From: Veillonella tobetsuensis
GTDB lineage: Bacteria; Bacillota; Negativicutes; Veillonellales; Veillonellaceae
Reading direction: 5' to 3'
DNA: 64,000 nt
Assembly: GCF_001078375.1 (NCBI RefSeq)
Contig: NZ_BBXI01000003.1
Coordinates: 107,037 to 171,036 of the forward strand
Under the pieces are notes generated by a model that was not told where the DNA came from, did not search any database, and saw only the letters and a list, made by a program, of their open reading frames with translations. The stretch's first letter is position 1, and every line of letters begins with the position of its first letter. This document shows, piece after piece, positions 9,643 through 17,351 of the stretch. The translations under genes and the position numbers were made by a program.

Positions 9643-9671
9643 TTGTCAGCGCTTTAGATTATAGGTATAAT
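9643..9671 (+). promoter_or_regulatory. Promoter of the barrel gene
   Basis: TTGTCA (9643-9648), a 17-base spacer and TATAAT (9666-9671) form a near-consensus vegetative promoter. The leader ends in AGAGAGGAG (9714-9722), the ribosome binding site of the gene at 9729. Confidence 0.8.
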
Positions 9672-9728
9672 AAAATATACTCATTTTATATTCATTATTA
9701 AAATGAATGTGTAAGAGAGGAGTTAGAA

Positions 9729-10952
9729 ATGAAAGACAAATTAATACTAAAAGCTCTGGTTTGCAGTGCTTTTATGTGCAGTCTAAGTGTGGGAACGATG
9801 GCTGCAGATGTGAGCACCGATGTAAAAGCTGGGGATACTGAACAAAGTAGCTGGATGGACCGTACGGATATCGGTATTGGGTTACAAGGTACTCAGAAAG
9901 ATTCTTATCATGATTATGCAATGCCTAATAAACAAATGACTGATAATAATCTAAGCTATGATACACGATTCCATTATCATAATCATAATTCTAAGCAGAA
10001 AATGAACGCAAAGTATTTTATAGAAACATTGCAACCTATAAAGAAATATGGCAAAAATGTCAAATCTATGGTGTTTGTACAAGGGCGCTTAGATGGTAAT
10101 GGTGGCGAAAAAGTTTCCACTACTACATATTGGAATGGTTCGGATTCAGATTTTGGAAGAATGGACGGTCAAGGAACTTATATTGATAAAGGTGAAGTAG
10201 TAGAACATGATACGCTTGGTGTTGTCGGTACTGCTGGTATTGGCTATCGCCGTCTTAGTACACATGAGCATGCCTACGTCGGTGCCAATGTATTCTATGA
10301 CTATGCTTTTAAAAATAAATTTTCTCGTGTTAGTACAGGATTAGAATATGTAGCTGGTCTAAATACGATTAGTGTCAATGTATACCATGGACTATCAGAA
10401 AAAAAGGTGGGGCCTTATGACATTAACACACCTTTGCGTCAAGTACCACGGGCAATAGATTTTCATGATAGCTTTAGTACACCACCTGATGGTATTCATA
10501 GAACACCTCGATATTCTTATGAACATGTATTGGATGGCTTTGATATACGGTATACACGAGATTATAAGAATGCCCGTTGGCTATCTAGTTATGTGGAAGG
10601 ATATCATTGGAAAACAAAAGCACCAGGAGAACATCCAGAAGATATGTTCTATATTGACCAACATAAGTGGCAATCCATACATGGGCTAAAGGTAGGCGCT
10701 AAAATGAATGTGACGCCTCATATTTCTGTAGATCTAGGTATTGGTAAAAGTAATATTAGTTCTGTAGAACCGTATGTATCTATTATGTATACATTAGGTA
10801 AGTCTAAATATGCGTACTTTGGTGGTAAGCATAGTGAAAATGTGATGACTTCGGCACGTTCTAAGATGTTTGATAAGGTTAAACGCAGTGATATGAAGGT
10901 TGAGTATTATTGGGAACAAGACTTGCGTGACGGTCCTTGGGATCATTTATAA
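9729..10952 (+). CDS. Inverse-autotransporter-type outer membrane beta-barrel protein
   Basis: A 407-residue exported protein with a signal peptide ending near TMAADV (about residue 26). Residues about 170-225 (GTAGIGYRRL, AYVGANVFYDY, LEYVAGLNTISVNVYHGLS) resemble the intimin/invasin inverse-autotransporter barrel, in which alternating strands carry conserved Gly and aromatic residues. Further strands continue to about residue 355. No Ig-like passenger repeats follow the barrel, and the C-terminus is a short charged tail. It may be a stand-alone barrel or a degenerate adhesin. Barrel similarity is my reading; the function is unknown. Confidence 0.7.
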   Translation: MKDKLILKALVCSAFMCSLSVGTMAADVSTDVKAGDTEQSSWMDRTDIGIGLQGTQKDSYHDYAMPNKQMTDNNLSYDTRFHYHNHNSKQKMNAKYFIETLQPIKKYGKNVKSMVFVQGRLDGNGGEKVSTTTYWNGSDSDFGRMDGQGTYIDKGEVVEHDTLGVVGTAGIGYRRLSTHEHAYVGANVFYDYAFKNKFSRVSTGLEYVAGLNTISVNVYHGLSEKKVGPYDINTPLRQVPRAIDFHDSFSTPPDGIHRTPRYSYEHVLDGFDIRYTRDYKNARWLSSYVEGYHWKTKAPGEHPEDMFYIDQHKWQSIHGLKVGAKMNVTPHISVDLGIGKSNISSVEPYVSIMYTLGKSKYAYFGGKHSENVMTSARSKMFDKVKRSDMKVEYYWEQDLRDGPWDHL

Positions 10953-11009
10953 TTAGTATCATATCTGTAGAAATACTATATAATAATTAATTTAATATAG
11001 TTATATTTG

Positions 11010-11056
11010 AATTGGCACCTAAAGTTCCCTTGTAGAATTTTAGGTGCCAATTTTAT
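11010..11056 (+). terminator. Intrinsic terminator after the barrel gene
   Basis: AATTGGCACCTAAA (11010-11023) pairs with TTTAGGTGCCAATT (11039-11052), followed by TTAT. The rest of the 10953-11251 gap is AT-rich with no gene seen; it ends in the tRNA promoter. Confidence 0.9.
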
Positions 11057-11192
11057 TTCTGTAATTTGGGGATATAATCTGGAGTATATTGAAGCATACT
11101 GAATATAAATGGCTATTATATACGATTTTTGATGTATAATTCTTATTTCTATATATTTTGGAGAGATTCATCAAAAAATTAGAAAAAAGTAC

Positions 11193-11221
11193 TTGCATTA
11201 TATTAGTGGCTCATGTTAATA
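11193..11221 (+). promoter_or_regulatory. Probable promoter of the Asp-Phe-Leu tRNA cluster
   Basis: TTGCAT (11193-11198), a 17-base spacer and TTAATA (11216-11221) lie about 30 bases before tRNA-Asp. It is a moderate match to consensus. Confidence 0.55.
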
Positions 11222-11251
11222 TATACGAGTAGTCAACGAGAGTTGATACGC

Positions 11252-11327
11252 GGCCCCGTGGTGTAGCGGTTAACATGTCGCCCTGTCACGGCGAAGATCG
11301 TCAGTTCAAATCTGATCGGGGTCGCCA
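11252..11327 (+). tRNA. tRNA-Asp (GTC)
   Basis: A cloverleaf with acceptor GGCCCCG pairing CGGGGTC and anticodon GTC at 11285-11287. It has a standard TTCAAAT T-loop region, and CCA is encoded. First of three tRNAs in a row. Confidence 0.97.
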
Positions 11328-11347
11328 TTTTTTTTTACAAAAAACAT

Positions 11348-11423
<76 letters not shown>

Positions 11424-11437
11424 TTTTTGTATTCCAC

Positions 11438-11523
11438 GCGGTTGTGGTGGAATGGCAGACACGCCATCTTGAGGGGGTGGTGAGCGTACGCTCGTGAGGG
11501 TTCAAGTCCCTCCAACCGCACCA
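11438..11523 (+). tRNA. tRNA-Leu (GAG)
   Basis: Class II tRNA with a long variable arm (GGTGAGCGTACGCTCGT). Acceptor GCGGTTG pairs with CAACCGC, anticodon loop TTGAGGG gives GAG, and CCA is encoded. An intrinsic terminator follows. Confidence 0.97.
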
Positions 11524-11528
11524 AATAT

Positions 11529-11561
11529 AAGGACCTACAGTTCACTGTAGGTCCTTCTTTT
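11529..11561 (+). terminator. Intrinsic terminator of the tRNA cluster
   Basis: AAGGACCTACAG pairs with CTGTAGGTCCTT, followed by CTTTT. Confidence 0.92.
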
Positions 11562-11594
11562 ATATCTGTATGAGCAGAGTTTTATGGGAGAGAT

Positions 11595-13028
11595 ATGATT
11601 AAAAAAAGTATTGCCTTATGCATGTTTTCGCTAGCATTGTCTTGTCAATCTAGTTTGGCTGTATCAGTAGAAAATCAAAGTCAGACGTCAAGTATTACAA
11701 TCAAAAGTAATATAAAATCTGAAGATTCTTTAAAGTCAGAGTTTGTTGAAGTTATTCCTGGTGCTTTTAAAAGAGTCGGGATGGGCAATTCAAAAACACC
11801 AAGAAAGCTTTCAGCAGAAGAAATTGAGTTATTGAAAGCACAAAGTCAGAAACGAGCTAAACAACGATTATTAGAACTACAAAAGTCAGATATGAATGTG
11901 GAGTATCAAATTTTTGATCTCCTTTATAATGATCGGGATGAAAAGGCACTCAAACAAATTACGCGCTACAATACGTTAGAAACAAATAAGCAAGGCTATG
12001 GATATGGCAGTAGAGATAAACCATTACGTATCGTAAGTCCTTATATGAGAAAAAATGGACACGGGGAAATTAAATTAACGAATCCAGTTAATATTCCATC
12101 CTACAGAACGCGTGCAGATAAGAATAAAGCAAGTGATAAAGAATTCAAAGCCTTTCTAGAAAAGAATAAAGGGAAATCTTATGATCTGTATACGGCTAGA
12201 ACTAAAGAGGAGATAAAAGAATCAATAGAGGCATTTTTTAAGCCCATAGAGTTAATTGAGTATCCTATTAATAATCCTAAGGATTATAAGCTAGTTGCTA
12301 CGATTCCAGGGTTTCCTAAACAAATACCTAGCTTTGCAAAGAATATTCATCTACATAGTAATCCCCCGTTCTTACAAGGCGGTTCATATGTACAACTGGC
12401 TTTTGGTGGTACACCAGATCAATTGAAGCCTTACATTGATGAGGCACGGATTGATTCTAAAGTTGTCATTTCAAAATCTGATCTATCCAATGTATATGTA
12501 AAAAACTATGTTGATTCAGATATGGAATATGCAGATACTTTGAAAACCTTAATGCCTACATCGATAATTATTGTAGAAAATACAACAGTATCTATGGGCA
12601 AATATGTACAAAATCAAGTGGATAATCCTATTGAGAAATCTGTTGATGAAATGTATGCATTACAGAATCAAGTGTTGGCTGAATTTAATAAGATTAAGAT
12701 TGATGGTGAGGATAGCGAAGCTAAGTATAAACGTTATGTAGAAACGCGCAAGAGAGTAGAGGCTGAGCGAGATACATTAAAACCTAAACCGACGGATACG
12801 GTAGGTTTAGGTAAGAAGAAATATCCTATTTATACAGAGTTGGAGAATCGAAAACTACAGAAACAATATTTACATAGATTGTCTTTTAATGAAGACACGG
12901 TAGAAATGCCTGCTGATTATGTAATATATTTATTTGATTTTGGTGGTAATTGGAATCATCCATATGCGTTGGGCGCAGCGGTGAGCCCTGAGAAAAATTA
13001 TATTATTTATTTCTGTCGACGCGGTTAA
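11595..13028 (+). CDS. Exported protein of unknown function, family A member 1
   Basis: A 477-residue protein with a signal peptide (about residues 1-23, cleavage near LAVSV). The mature part is highly charged and Lys-rich. Its second half is clearly related to the protein at 15218. Shared landmarks are YPIN, GFPKQIPSFAK, a following strand-rich segment with LKPYI, and a closing (V/T)xYxFxF...AVxPExxxIYF. I do not recognise the family. The ribosome binding site is GGGAGAGA directly before the ATG, of the GAGAG type discussed in the findings. An envelope or periplasmic location is inferred from the signal peptide. Confidence 0.7.
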   Translation: MIKKSIALCMFSLALSCQSSLAVSVENQSQTSSITIKSNIKSEDSLKSEFVEVIPGAFKRVGMGNSKTPRKLSAEEIELLKAQSQKRAKQRLLELQKSDMNVEYQIFDLLYNDRDEKALKQITRYNTLETNKQGYGYGSRDKPLRIVSPYMRKNGHGEIKLTNPVNIPSYRTRADKNKASDKEFKAFLEKNKGKSYDLYTARTKEEIKESIEAFFKPIELIEYPINNPKDYKLVATIPGFPKQIPSFAKNIHLHSNPPFLQGGSYVQLAFGGTPDQLKPYIDEARIDSKVVISKSDLSNVYVKNYVDSDMEYADTLKTLMPTSIIIVENTTVSMGKYVQNQVDNPIEKSVDEMYALQNQVLAEFNKIKIDGEDSEAKYKRYVETRKRVEAERDTLKPKPTDTVGLGKKKYPIYTELENRKLQKQYLHRLSFNEDTVEMPADYVIYLFDFGGNWNHPYALGAAVSPEKNYIIYFCRRG

Positions 13029-13130
13029 TTGTAGGTTTAATATTGTAATTAGCTGATTTAATCTCTTTATAAATGGCAATTATTAAACTAAAAATAAATT
13101 ATTGACATAAATTATTTTAAAATATAAAAT

Positions 13131-13266
13131 AATTGTAGACATACTGGCGTGTCATAAAGGGACTTAGAGAGCCTAGCCAGATTTAATATGATATAGTTCG
13201 AGAGATCTATATACAACTAAAGACATGTTGCTGAGAGAGACGAGAGACTAGTAACATGTCTTTTTT
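13131..13266 (+). ncRNA. Predicted small RNA with GAGAG-displaying loops
   Basis: TTGACA (13102-13107), a 17-base spacer and TAAAAT (13125-13130) predict a start near 13137. The RNA ends at a clear terminator: GACATGTT (13222-13229) with AACATGTC (13253-13260) and T6. Internal pairings are TTGTA/TACAA (13133-13137, 13212-13216), CTGGC/GCCAG (13144-13148, 13176-13180) and ATATAG/CTATAT. Three loops carry GAGAG: AGAGAGCC near 13167, CGAGAGAT near 13200, and GAGAGAGACGAGAGAC in the terminator loop. No reading frame fits. Expression is inferred. Confidence 0.6.
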
Positions 13267-13361
13267 GTGTGCTTAAAAAGGTTTATCATACAACTAGTTA
13301 TAAAAATTACTTCATGAATCATTTAGTTGATTGATAAATATACTTAAAAATAAATAAAATA

Positions 13362-13390
13362 TTGACATTAGAATTATAAACAAATATATT
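13362..13390 (+). promoter_or_regulatory. Promoter of the autotransporter remnant
   Basis: TTGACA (13362-13367), a 17-base spacer and TATATT (13385-13390). An AGGAGGGA ribosome binding site lies further down at 13459-13466. Confidence 0.75.
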
Positions 13391-13474
13391 GATGGTGACA
13401 TTCATTTTCATAAATAGAGATAGAGAAAATGATATAACAACTATAGTGTGAGAGCTTTAGGAGGGAACTTTCAA

Positions 13475-14382
13475 ATGAATAAGGTCTATCGAGTTATTTT
13501 TAATGTCAAAAAAGGTTGCTATACTGTTGTAAAGGTCGTGCAGCTACAGAAGAACAATTAAGTGCTGTACGTAAAGAGATAAAAGATAGTGGTACTGTGA
13601 TTAATCAACAAATTACGAATGTCGATAATCGTGTTAATACGGTAGAAAGTAAAATTAATACTGTTCAATCTCAAGTGTCTACATTAACTGAACGGGCAGA
13701 TAAAACATATGCACGCATTCAAACTGTAGAACAATCTGTACAATCCGTAGATTCCAAGGTGACAAAGGTTGATGCTCGTGTTACAAGTGTTGAAACTAAG
13801 GTGAGTACAATTGATACAAGTGTTACAAATCTTGGTAAAGAGGTAAAATCAAATACAGAAACATTAACGGCACATACTGCTACTACTAATAACCGTTTTG
13901 CTACTATTGAAAGCAATATTAATACATTAGATCAACGTGTTGGTAGTATAGAATCAGGTATTGCTTCTGTTAACCAACGAGTGTCTAATCTTGATAGTCG
14001 CATTAATAAGGTTGGTGCAGGTGCAGCCGCACTAGCTGCTTTGCATCCTGTTAGTGGAGATGGTACTAAATTCGGTGTGGCTGCTGGTGTTGGTATCTAT
14101 AATGGTCAAAAGGCAGTGGCAATAGGCGGTTCTTATAACCCTAATGACATGACCACAATTAGTGTTGGTGGCGCTGTAGGAAATGGCGAAAATATGATTA
14201 ACGCTGGAGTATCCGTTAAAGTGGGAGCGGGTAATGCTATGAGTAAGGCACAAATGAATAGTCAAATTAGAACCTTACAAGCAGAAAATAATGCATTAAA
14301 AGCTAAGGATGCTACACAAGACACTCAATTACAAGAACTTCGTGCAGAAATTGCTGCATTAAAAGCAAGCATGATAAAATAA
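13475..14382 (+). pseudogene. Trimeric autotransporter adhesin remnant (ESPR out of frame with stalk and anchor)
   Basis: A strong AGGAGGGA site precedes ATG 13475, which opens MNKVYRVIFNVKKGCYTVV, a typical extended signal peptide region of large autotransporters. That frame stops after 28 codons. The passenger end continues in another frame from about 13516. It starts GRAATEEQLSAV, runs through a long coiled coil of VExxV heptads (about 13560-14020), then a YadA/Hia-like anchor (GVAAGVGIYNGQKAVAIGGSY, VGGAVGNGENMINAGVSVKV) and a final coiled coil. The hydrophobic part of the signal peptide and the head domain are missing, so this looks like an internal deletion plus frameshift, not just a one-base error. 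Confidence 0.75.
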
Positions 14383-14404
14383 TATAATTATAATTATAGA
14401 CAGG

Positions 14405-14443
14405 CACCTCCTTGTGTATTACAATGTAATACACAAGGAGGTG
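14405..14443 (+). promoter_or_regulatory. Perfect inverted repeat covering the relB ribosome binding site
   Basis: CACCTCCTTGTGTATTAC (14405-14422) and its exact reverse complement (14426-14443) flank a 3-base loop. The AAGGAGGTG Shine-Dalgarno of the antitoxin lies in the 3' arm, so folding of the RNA would hide it. The dyad could equally be a protein operator for the antitoxin. Confidence 0.75.
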
Positions 14444-14449
14444 CTTTGT

Positions 14450-14671
14450 ATGTCAAATATTTCTGTGAGACTTAATGAACAAGAAGAAACACTGTTTAAA
14501 ACGTATGCGGAATTTATGGATGAAACCTTGTCAACACTATTTAAAAAAGCGTTACTAGAAAAAATCGAAAATGACTTTGATCTTAGAGTGGGTCAAGAAG
14601 CTTTGAAAGAATATAAACAGGATCCTGTTACATATTCTGTAGCAGAAATGCGTGCAAAGTATGGTTTATAA
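14450..14671 (+). CDS. RelB/DinJ-type antitoxin
   Basis: A 73-residue protein starting MSNISVRLNEQEE, the ribbon-helix-helix pattern of RelB-family antitoxins that bind DNA as dimers. The C-terminal part (VTYSVAEMRAKYGL) would wrap the toxin. The start is fixed by AAGGAGGTG at 14435-14443. It overlaps the toxin gene by 11 bases. Expected to repress its own promoter with the toxin as co-repressor. Confidence 0.85.
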   Translation: MSNISVRLNEQEETLFKTYAEFMDETLSTLFKKALLEKIENDFDLRVGQEALKEYKQDPVTYSVAEMRAKYGL

Positions 14672-14927
14672 GCTAGAGTTTAGTAAACGGTTTGACCGAC
14701 AATTTTCAAAGTTGGATAAGTCAACACAACGTTATATTTTTAATTGGTTGATAAAACATTTGGATAATGTAGAAAATCCACGATATTCTGGTAAATCGTT
14801 AACTGGTAATAAACAAGGATTGTGGCGGTATAGAATTGGCAACTATAGAGTTATTGTTGACATTAGTGATACGAATTGTGTGATTATAGCGGTAGAAGTA
14901 GGTCATCGAAAATTTATTTATAAGTAG
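14661..14927 (+). CDS. RelE/ParE-superfamily toxin
   Basis: An 88-residue toxin with the RelE pattern. It begins YKLEFSKRFDRQFSKLD; the core GKSLTGNKQGLWRYRIGNYRVIVDI and the final VGHRKFIYK hold the basic and aromatic residues typical of ribosome-dependent mRNA interferases. Start at ATG 14661 within the end of relB gives the usual coupled arrangement. Target specificity cannot be read from sequence. Confidence 0.87.
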   Translation: MVYKLEFSKRFDRQFSKLDKSTQRYIFNWLIKHLDNVENPRYSGKSLTGNKQGLWRYRIGNYRVIVDISDTNCVIIAVEVGHRKFIYK

Positions 14928-14938
14928 AGGTCATATTA

Positions 14939-15151
14939 ATGAAATACTTACGTCGTGAATTAAATCAAGTAGAAAAAGAATATTTAAAACAATTTGGCGA
15001 AGGCTCTTTAAACCGTGTTATTCTCCACGATCCAGATACAAAGGATAAACAAGAAGTCCAAGATACCATTGATATCCTAAAAGAAGCTATGGCAAAAAAT
15101 AAACCTCTAGAACAAGTTCCAGAGGAAATGTGGAAGATTATTGAGTTATAG
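14939..15151 (+). CDS. Small protein of unknown function downstream of relBE
   Basis: A 70-residue charged, helical protein (MKYLRRELNQVEKEYL) with no recognised domain and no signal or membrane segment. It lies 11 bases after the toxin and is probably co-transcribed. It could be an accessory of the toxin-antitoxin module, but that is only suggested by position. Confidence 0.55.
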   Translation: MKYLRRELNQVEKEYLKQFGEGSLNRVILHDPDTKDKQEVQDTIDILKEAMAKNKPLEQVPEEMWKIIEL

Positions 15152-15217
15152 AGTATTTGCGTGGTTGTATGACATGTATACCAACCATTTTATATAGTTT
15201 AGCTGAGAGAGATTTGA

Positions 15218-16303
15218 ATGAAGTTAAAAAGAATTGCACTAGTTGTGACCGTATTATCTGCTAGTATAGGGATAGCAAATGCCGAGCAGATATCTAACCC
15301 ACCTGTATCAATACCATTGAGTACAAAGACTACTCAACTTGATAGAACACAACCTTTAGAGGTTATGCCCTATATGGAAAGTAAAGTTACAGGTGAAACA
15401 GAACTATCTTATGCTGTTATGTCCGTTGCTAAAAAAACATATAATGAACAAATGTTGCAACATCGAGATGCAGAATTACGTATGCATGCTCATATTGAGG
15501 AACATAATAGAAAAATAAGAGGTGTGCCGCAACGAGACCTTATTAAAAATCCTTATACACAAGAGGAAATTGAAAAACAAATTGTGGATGCTATTAATTT
15601 TAGAGAAAGTATTAAGTATCCTATTAATGACAAGGAATATTACAATCATATAGATGTAGATAAAGTGAATGATTTGTCAGGTTTTCCAAAGAAAATACCA
15701 TCATTTGCTAAGCAGGTTGATATTCATTTAAAACCTCCTAAGGCAATTGAAGATGGTCGTTACATTCAAGTTTCTTTCACAGGCAAACCATCAGAACTAA
15801 AGCCTTATATTCAAGATGCAGAAAATCATGCTAAGTTTATTATTACTAAGGGGCAGGCTGAACGTGTTTCTATTAAACCTTACGAAGATGTTAAGACGAA
15901 TTGTAGAAAATACGTATCTACTATATTGCCAGAAGAATGGATTGAAGTAACCAATACATTCAATAATATGTATCAATATAAGCTGGCGCTAAGTAATGAA
16001 AATATTAAGCGACAAGTTAATCGTGAACTCTCTAACCAAAAGAACAATCAAATGGGTTTTGACTTAGAGCAAGATGCTAGCCAATTAAGTTCTGATAAAG
16101 TGTTGTCTAATGATGAAAATAAGGCTTTACAGAAAAAATATTTGGGTTACTATTCGTATAAAGAGGTAAAGAGACCATTTAACGCAGAGTACACATTCTA
16201 CATCTTTAAATTTGATTATTTATATAATATGTTTACCGTTGCCGGTATGGCCGTTAATCCGGAACAAACTAGAGTAATTTATTTCCTCCATACAGTACAA
16301 TAA
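15218..16303 (+). CDS. Exported protein of unknown function, family A member 2
   Basis: A 361-residue exported protein (signal peptide about 1-22, ASIGIANAEQ). It is a shorter paralogue of the protein at 11595, sharing YPIN, SGFPKKIPSFAKQV, ELKPYIQDAE, and the closing YTFYIFKF...AVNPEQTRVIYF. The region before about residue 120 is unlike member 1. Its ribosome binding site is GAGAGAG (15205-15211), seven bases before the ATG. The two members flank the adhesin remnant and relBE, suggesting gene duplication in a variable locus. Confidence 0.7.
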   Translation: MKLKRIALVVTVLSASIGIANAEQISNPPVSIPLSTKTTQLDRTQPLEVMPYMESKVTGETELSYAVMSVAKKTYNEQMLQHRDAELRMHAHIEEHNRKIRGVPQRDLIKNPYTQEEIEKQIVDAINFRESIKYPINDKEYYNHIDVDKVNDLSGFPKKIPSFAKQVDIHLKPPKAIEDGRYIQVSFTGKPSELKPYIQDAENHAKFIITKGQAERVSIKPYEDVKTNCRKYVSTILPEEWIEVTNTFNNMYQYKLALSNENIKRQVNRELSNQKNNQMGFDLEQDASQLSSDKVLSNDENKALQKKYLGYYSYKEVKRPFNAEYTFYIFKFDYLYNMFTVAGMAVNPEQTRVIYFLHTVQ

Positions 16304-16317
16304 AACAAAACAAAACT

Positions 16318-16384
16318 AAAGGCACATCGTTAAATGAATGCTTTTCCTAATATAAGGAGAAATTCAATAACAATGTGCCTTTAT
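16318..16384 (-). terminator. Terminator between convergent genes
   Basis: AAAGGCACAT (16318-16327) pairs with ATGTGCCTTT (16373-16382), with further imperfect pairing inside. The T-rich run is better on the minus strand, so it mainly ends the amidase transcript. Confidence 0.75.
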
Positions 16385-16385
16385 G

Positions 16386-17177
16386 TTATAGGTTGTAGAG
16401 TTCTGGTTTACGATCTCTAAAAATATTAATCTTATTACGAATATCTTCAACTACAGCGTGATCTATATCTACAGATGCAATGCCTTCCTTAGTATCCATC
16501 TCGAGTAGATTTATACCCCATGGATCATATACGGCGGAGTGACCTGTACTTTGAACTCGACCGACCGTGCCGCACCCATTTACAGCACAAAGGAATAACT
16601 GATTCTCGATAGCGCGTACTTCGTTTAATACTTGCCAATGGCGTAGACGCATAGTCGGCCATTGGGCAGGTACGAATAGAAGCTCGGTGCCAGGTAATGC
16701 AGCCATTCTCACGAGTTCTGGGAATCGGATGTCGTAGCAGATGACGGTGCTGCATGGAATGCAATCTAACTCAAAATGCGTAGTATGTGTGCCGCCTGCG
16801 AAGTATTGGTCTTCTTTAGCTGGACTAAAACCATGCATCTTGGAGTATTCGCCAACTAGTTCGCCGTTGCGATTATATGTATAGGATGTATTGAACACAA
16901 CATCATTTTTAGCAACTGCTACGGAACCGCCTACAATATTTACATTATGCTCTTTTGCAAATGTACTTAATAACGATTTAGTTCGTTCTCCGTTCTTATC
17001 GGAAATATTGATTAACTCTCTTGAAGGATAAAACCCTGTATTCCATGTCTCTGGCAAAATGATAATATCTGGATTTTCAGAAAGAGAGTGGGAGAGTAAT
17101 TCTTGAACACGATTGTAATTATATTCAACGTCATTAATATGGACGTCCATTTGAATAAGAGTAAGGCGTTTTTTCAT
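16386..17177 (-). CDS. Nitrilase-superfamily carbon-nitrogen hydrolase, omega-amidase-like
   Basis: A 263-residue cytoplasmic hydrolase with the nitrilase triad: Glu in IIILPETWNTGF, Lys in YSKMHGF, and Cys in TVICYDIRFPE. The sequence around WPTMRLRHWQVLNEVRAIENQ resembles the YafV/NIT2 branch, which hydrolyses alpha-keto acid amides such as 2-oxoglutaramate. AAAGGA precedes the start. The family is firm, the substrate is inferred. Confidence 0.88.
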   Translation of the reverse strand: MKKRLTLIQMDVHINDVEYNYNRVQELLSHSLSENPDIIILPETWNTGFYPSRELINISDKNGERTKSLLSTFAKEHNVNIVGGSVAVAKNDVVFNTSYTYNRNGELVGEYSKMHGFSPAKEDQYFAGGTHTTHFELDCIPCSTVICYDIRFPELVRMAALPGTELLFVPAQWPTMRLRHWQVLNEVRAIENQLFLCAVNGCGTVGRVQSTGHSAVYDPWGINLLEMDTKEGIASVDIDHAVVEDIRNKINIFRDRKPELYNL

Positions 17178-17351
17178 AGTAAATCCTTTGTCTATATGTA
17201 TAGTACTGTTAAAAATATATTTTACAATTAGAATATTAAATCATTCTGGCATGGATTACAATAAGGCGTAAATAATTTACTGGTTTTTACTATTTTTCAT
17301 AGAAATGATATAATATATCGTATAAAATTGTGTCTATATAAAGGGGGACCT

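Larger units (their letters stand above)
13029..13474 (+). other. Intergenic region with predicted small RNA and promoter, no protein gene
   Basis: 446 bases of AT-rich DNA. It contains a promoter plus terminator-bounded RNA (13102-13266) and a second consensus promoter (13362-13390) serving the downstream autotransporter remnant. No credible reading frame is seen. Confidence 0.7.

Noticed and set aside
13516..14382. An intact 288-residue adhesin starting at TTG 13516
   Set aside because: The start would lack a ribosome binding site and a signal peptide; the real start signals are at 13459-13477 in another frame, so a pseudogene is the better call.
14939..15151. Third toxin-antitoxin component
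   Set aside because: Position alone suggests it; the sequence has no recognisable chaperone or antitoxin motif, so it is left as unknown.
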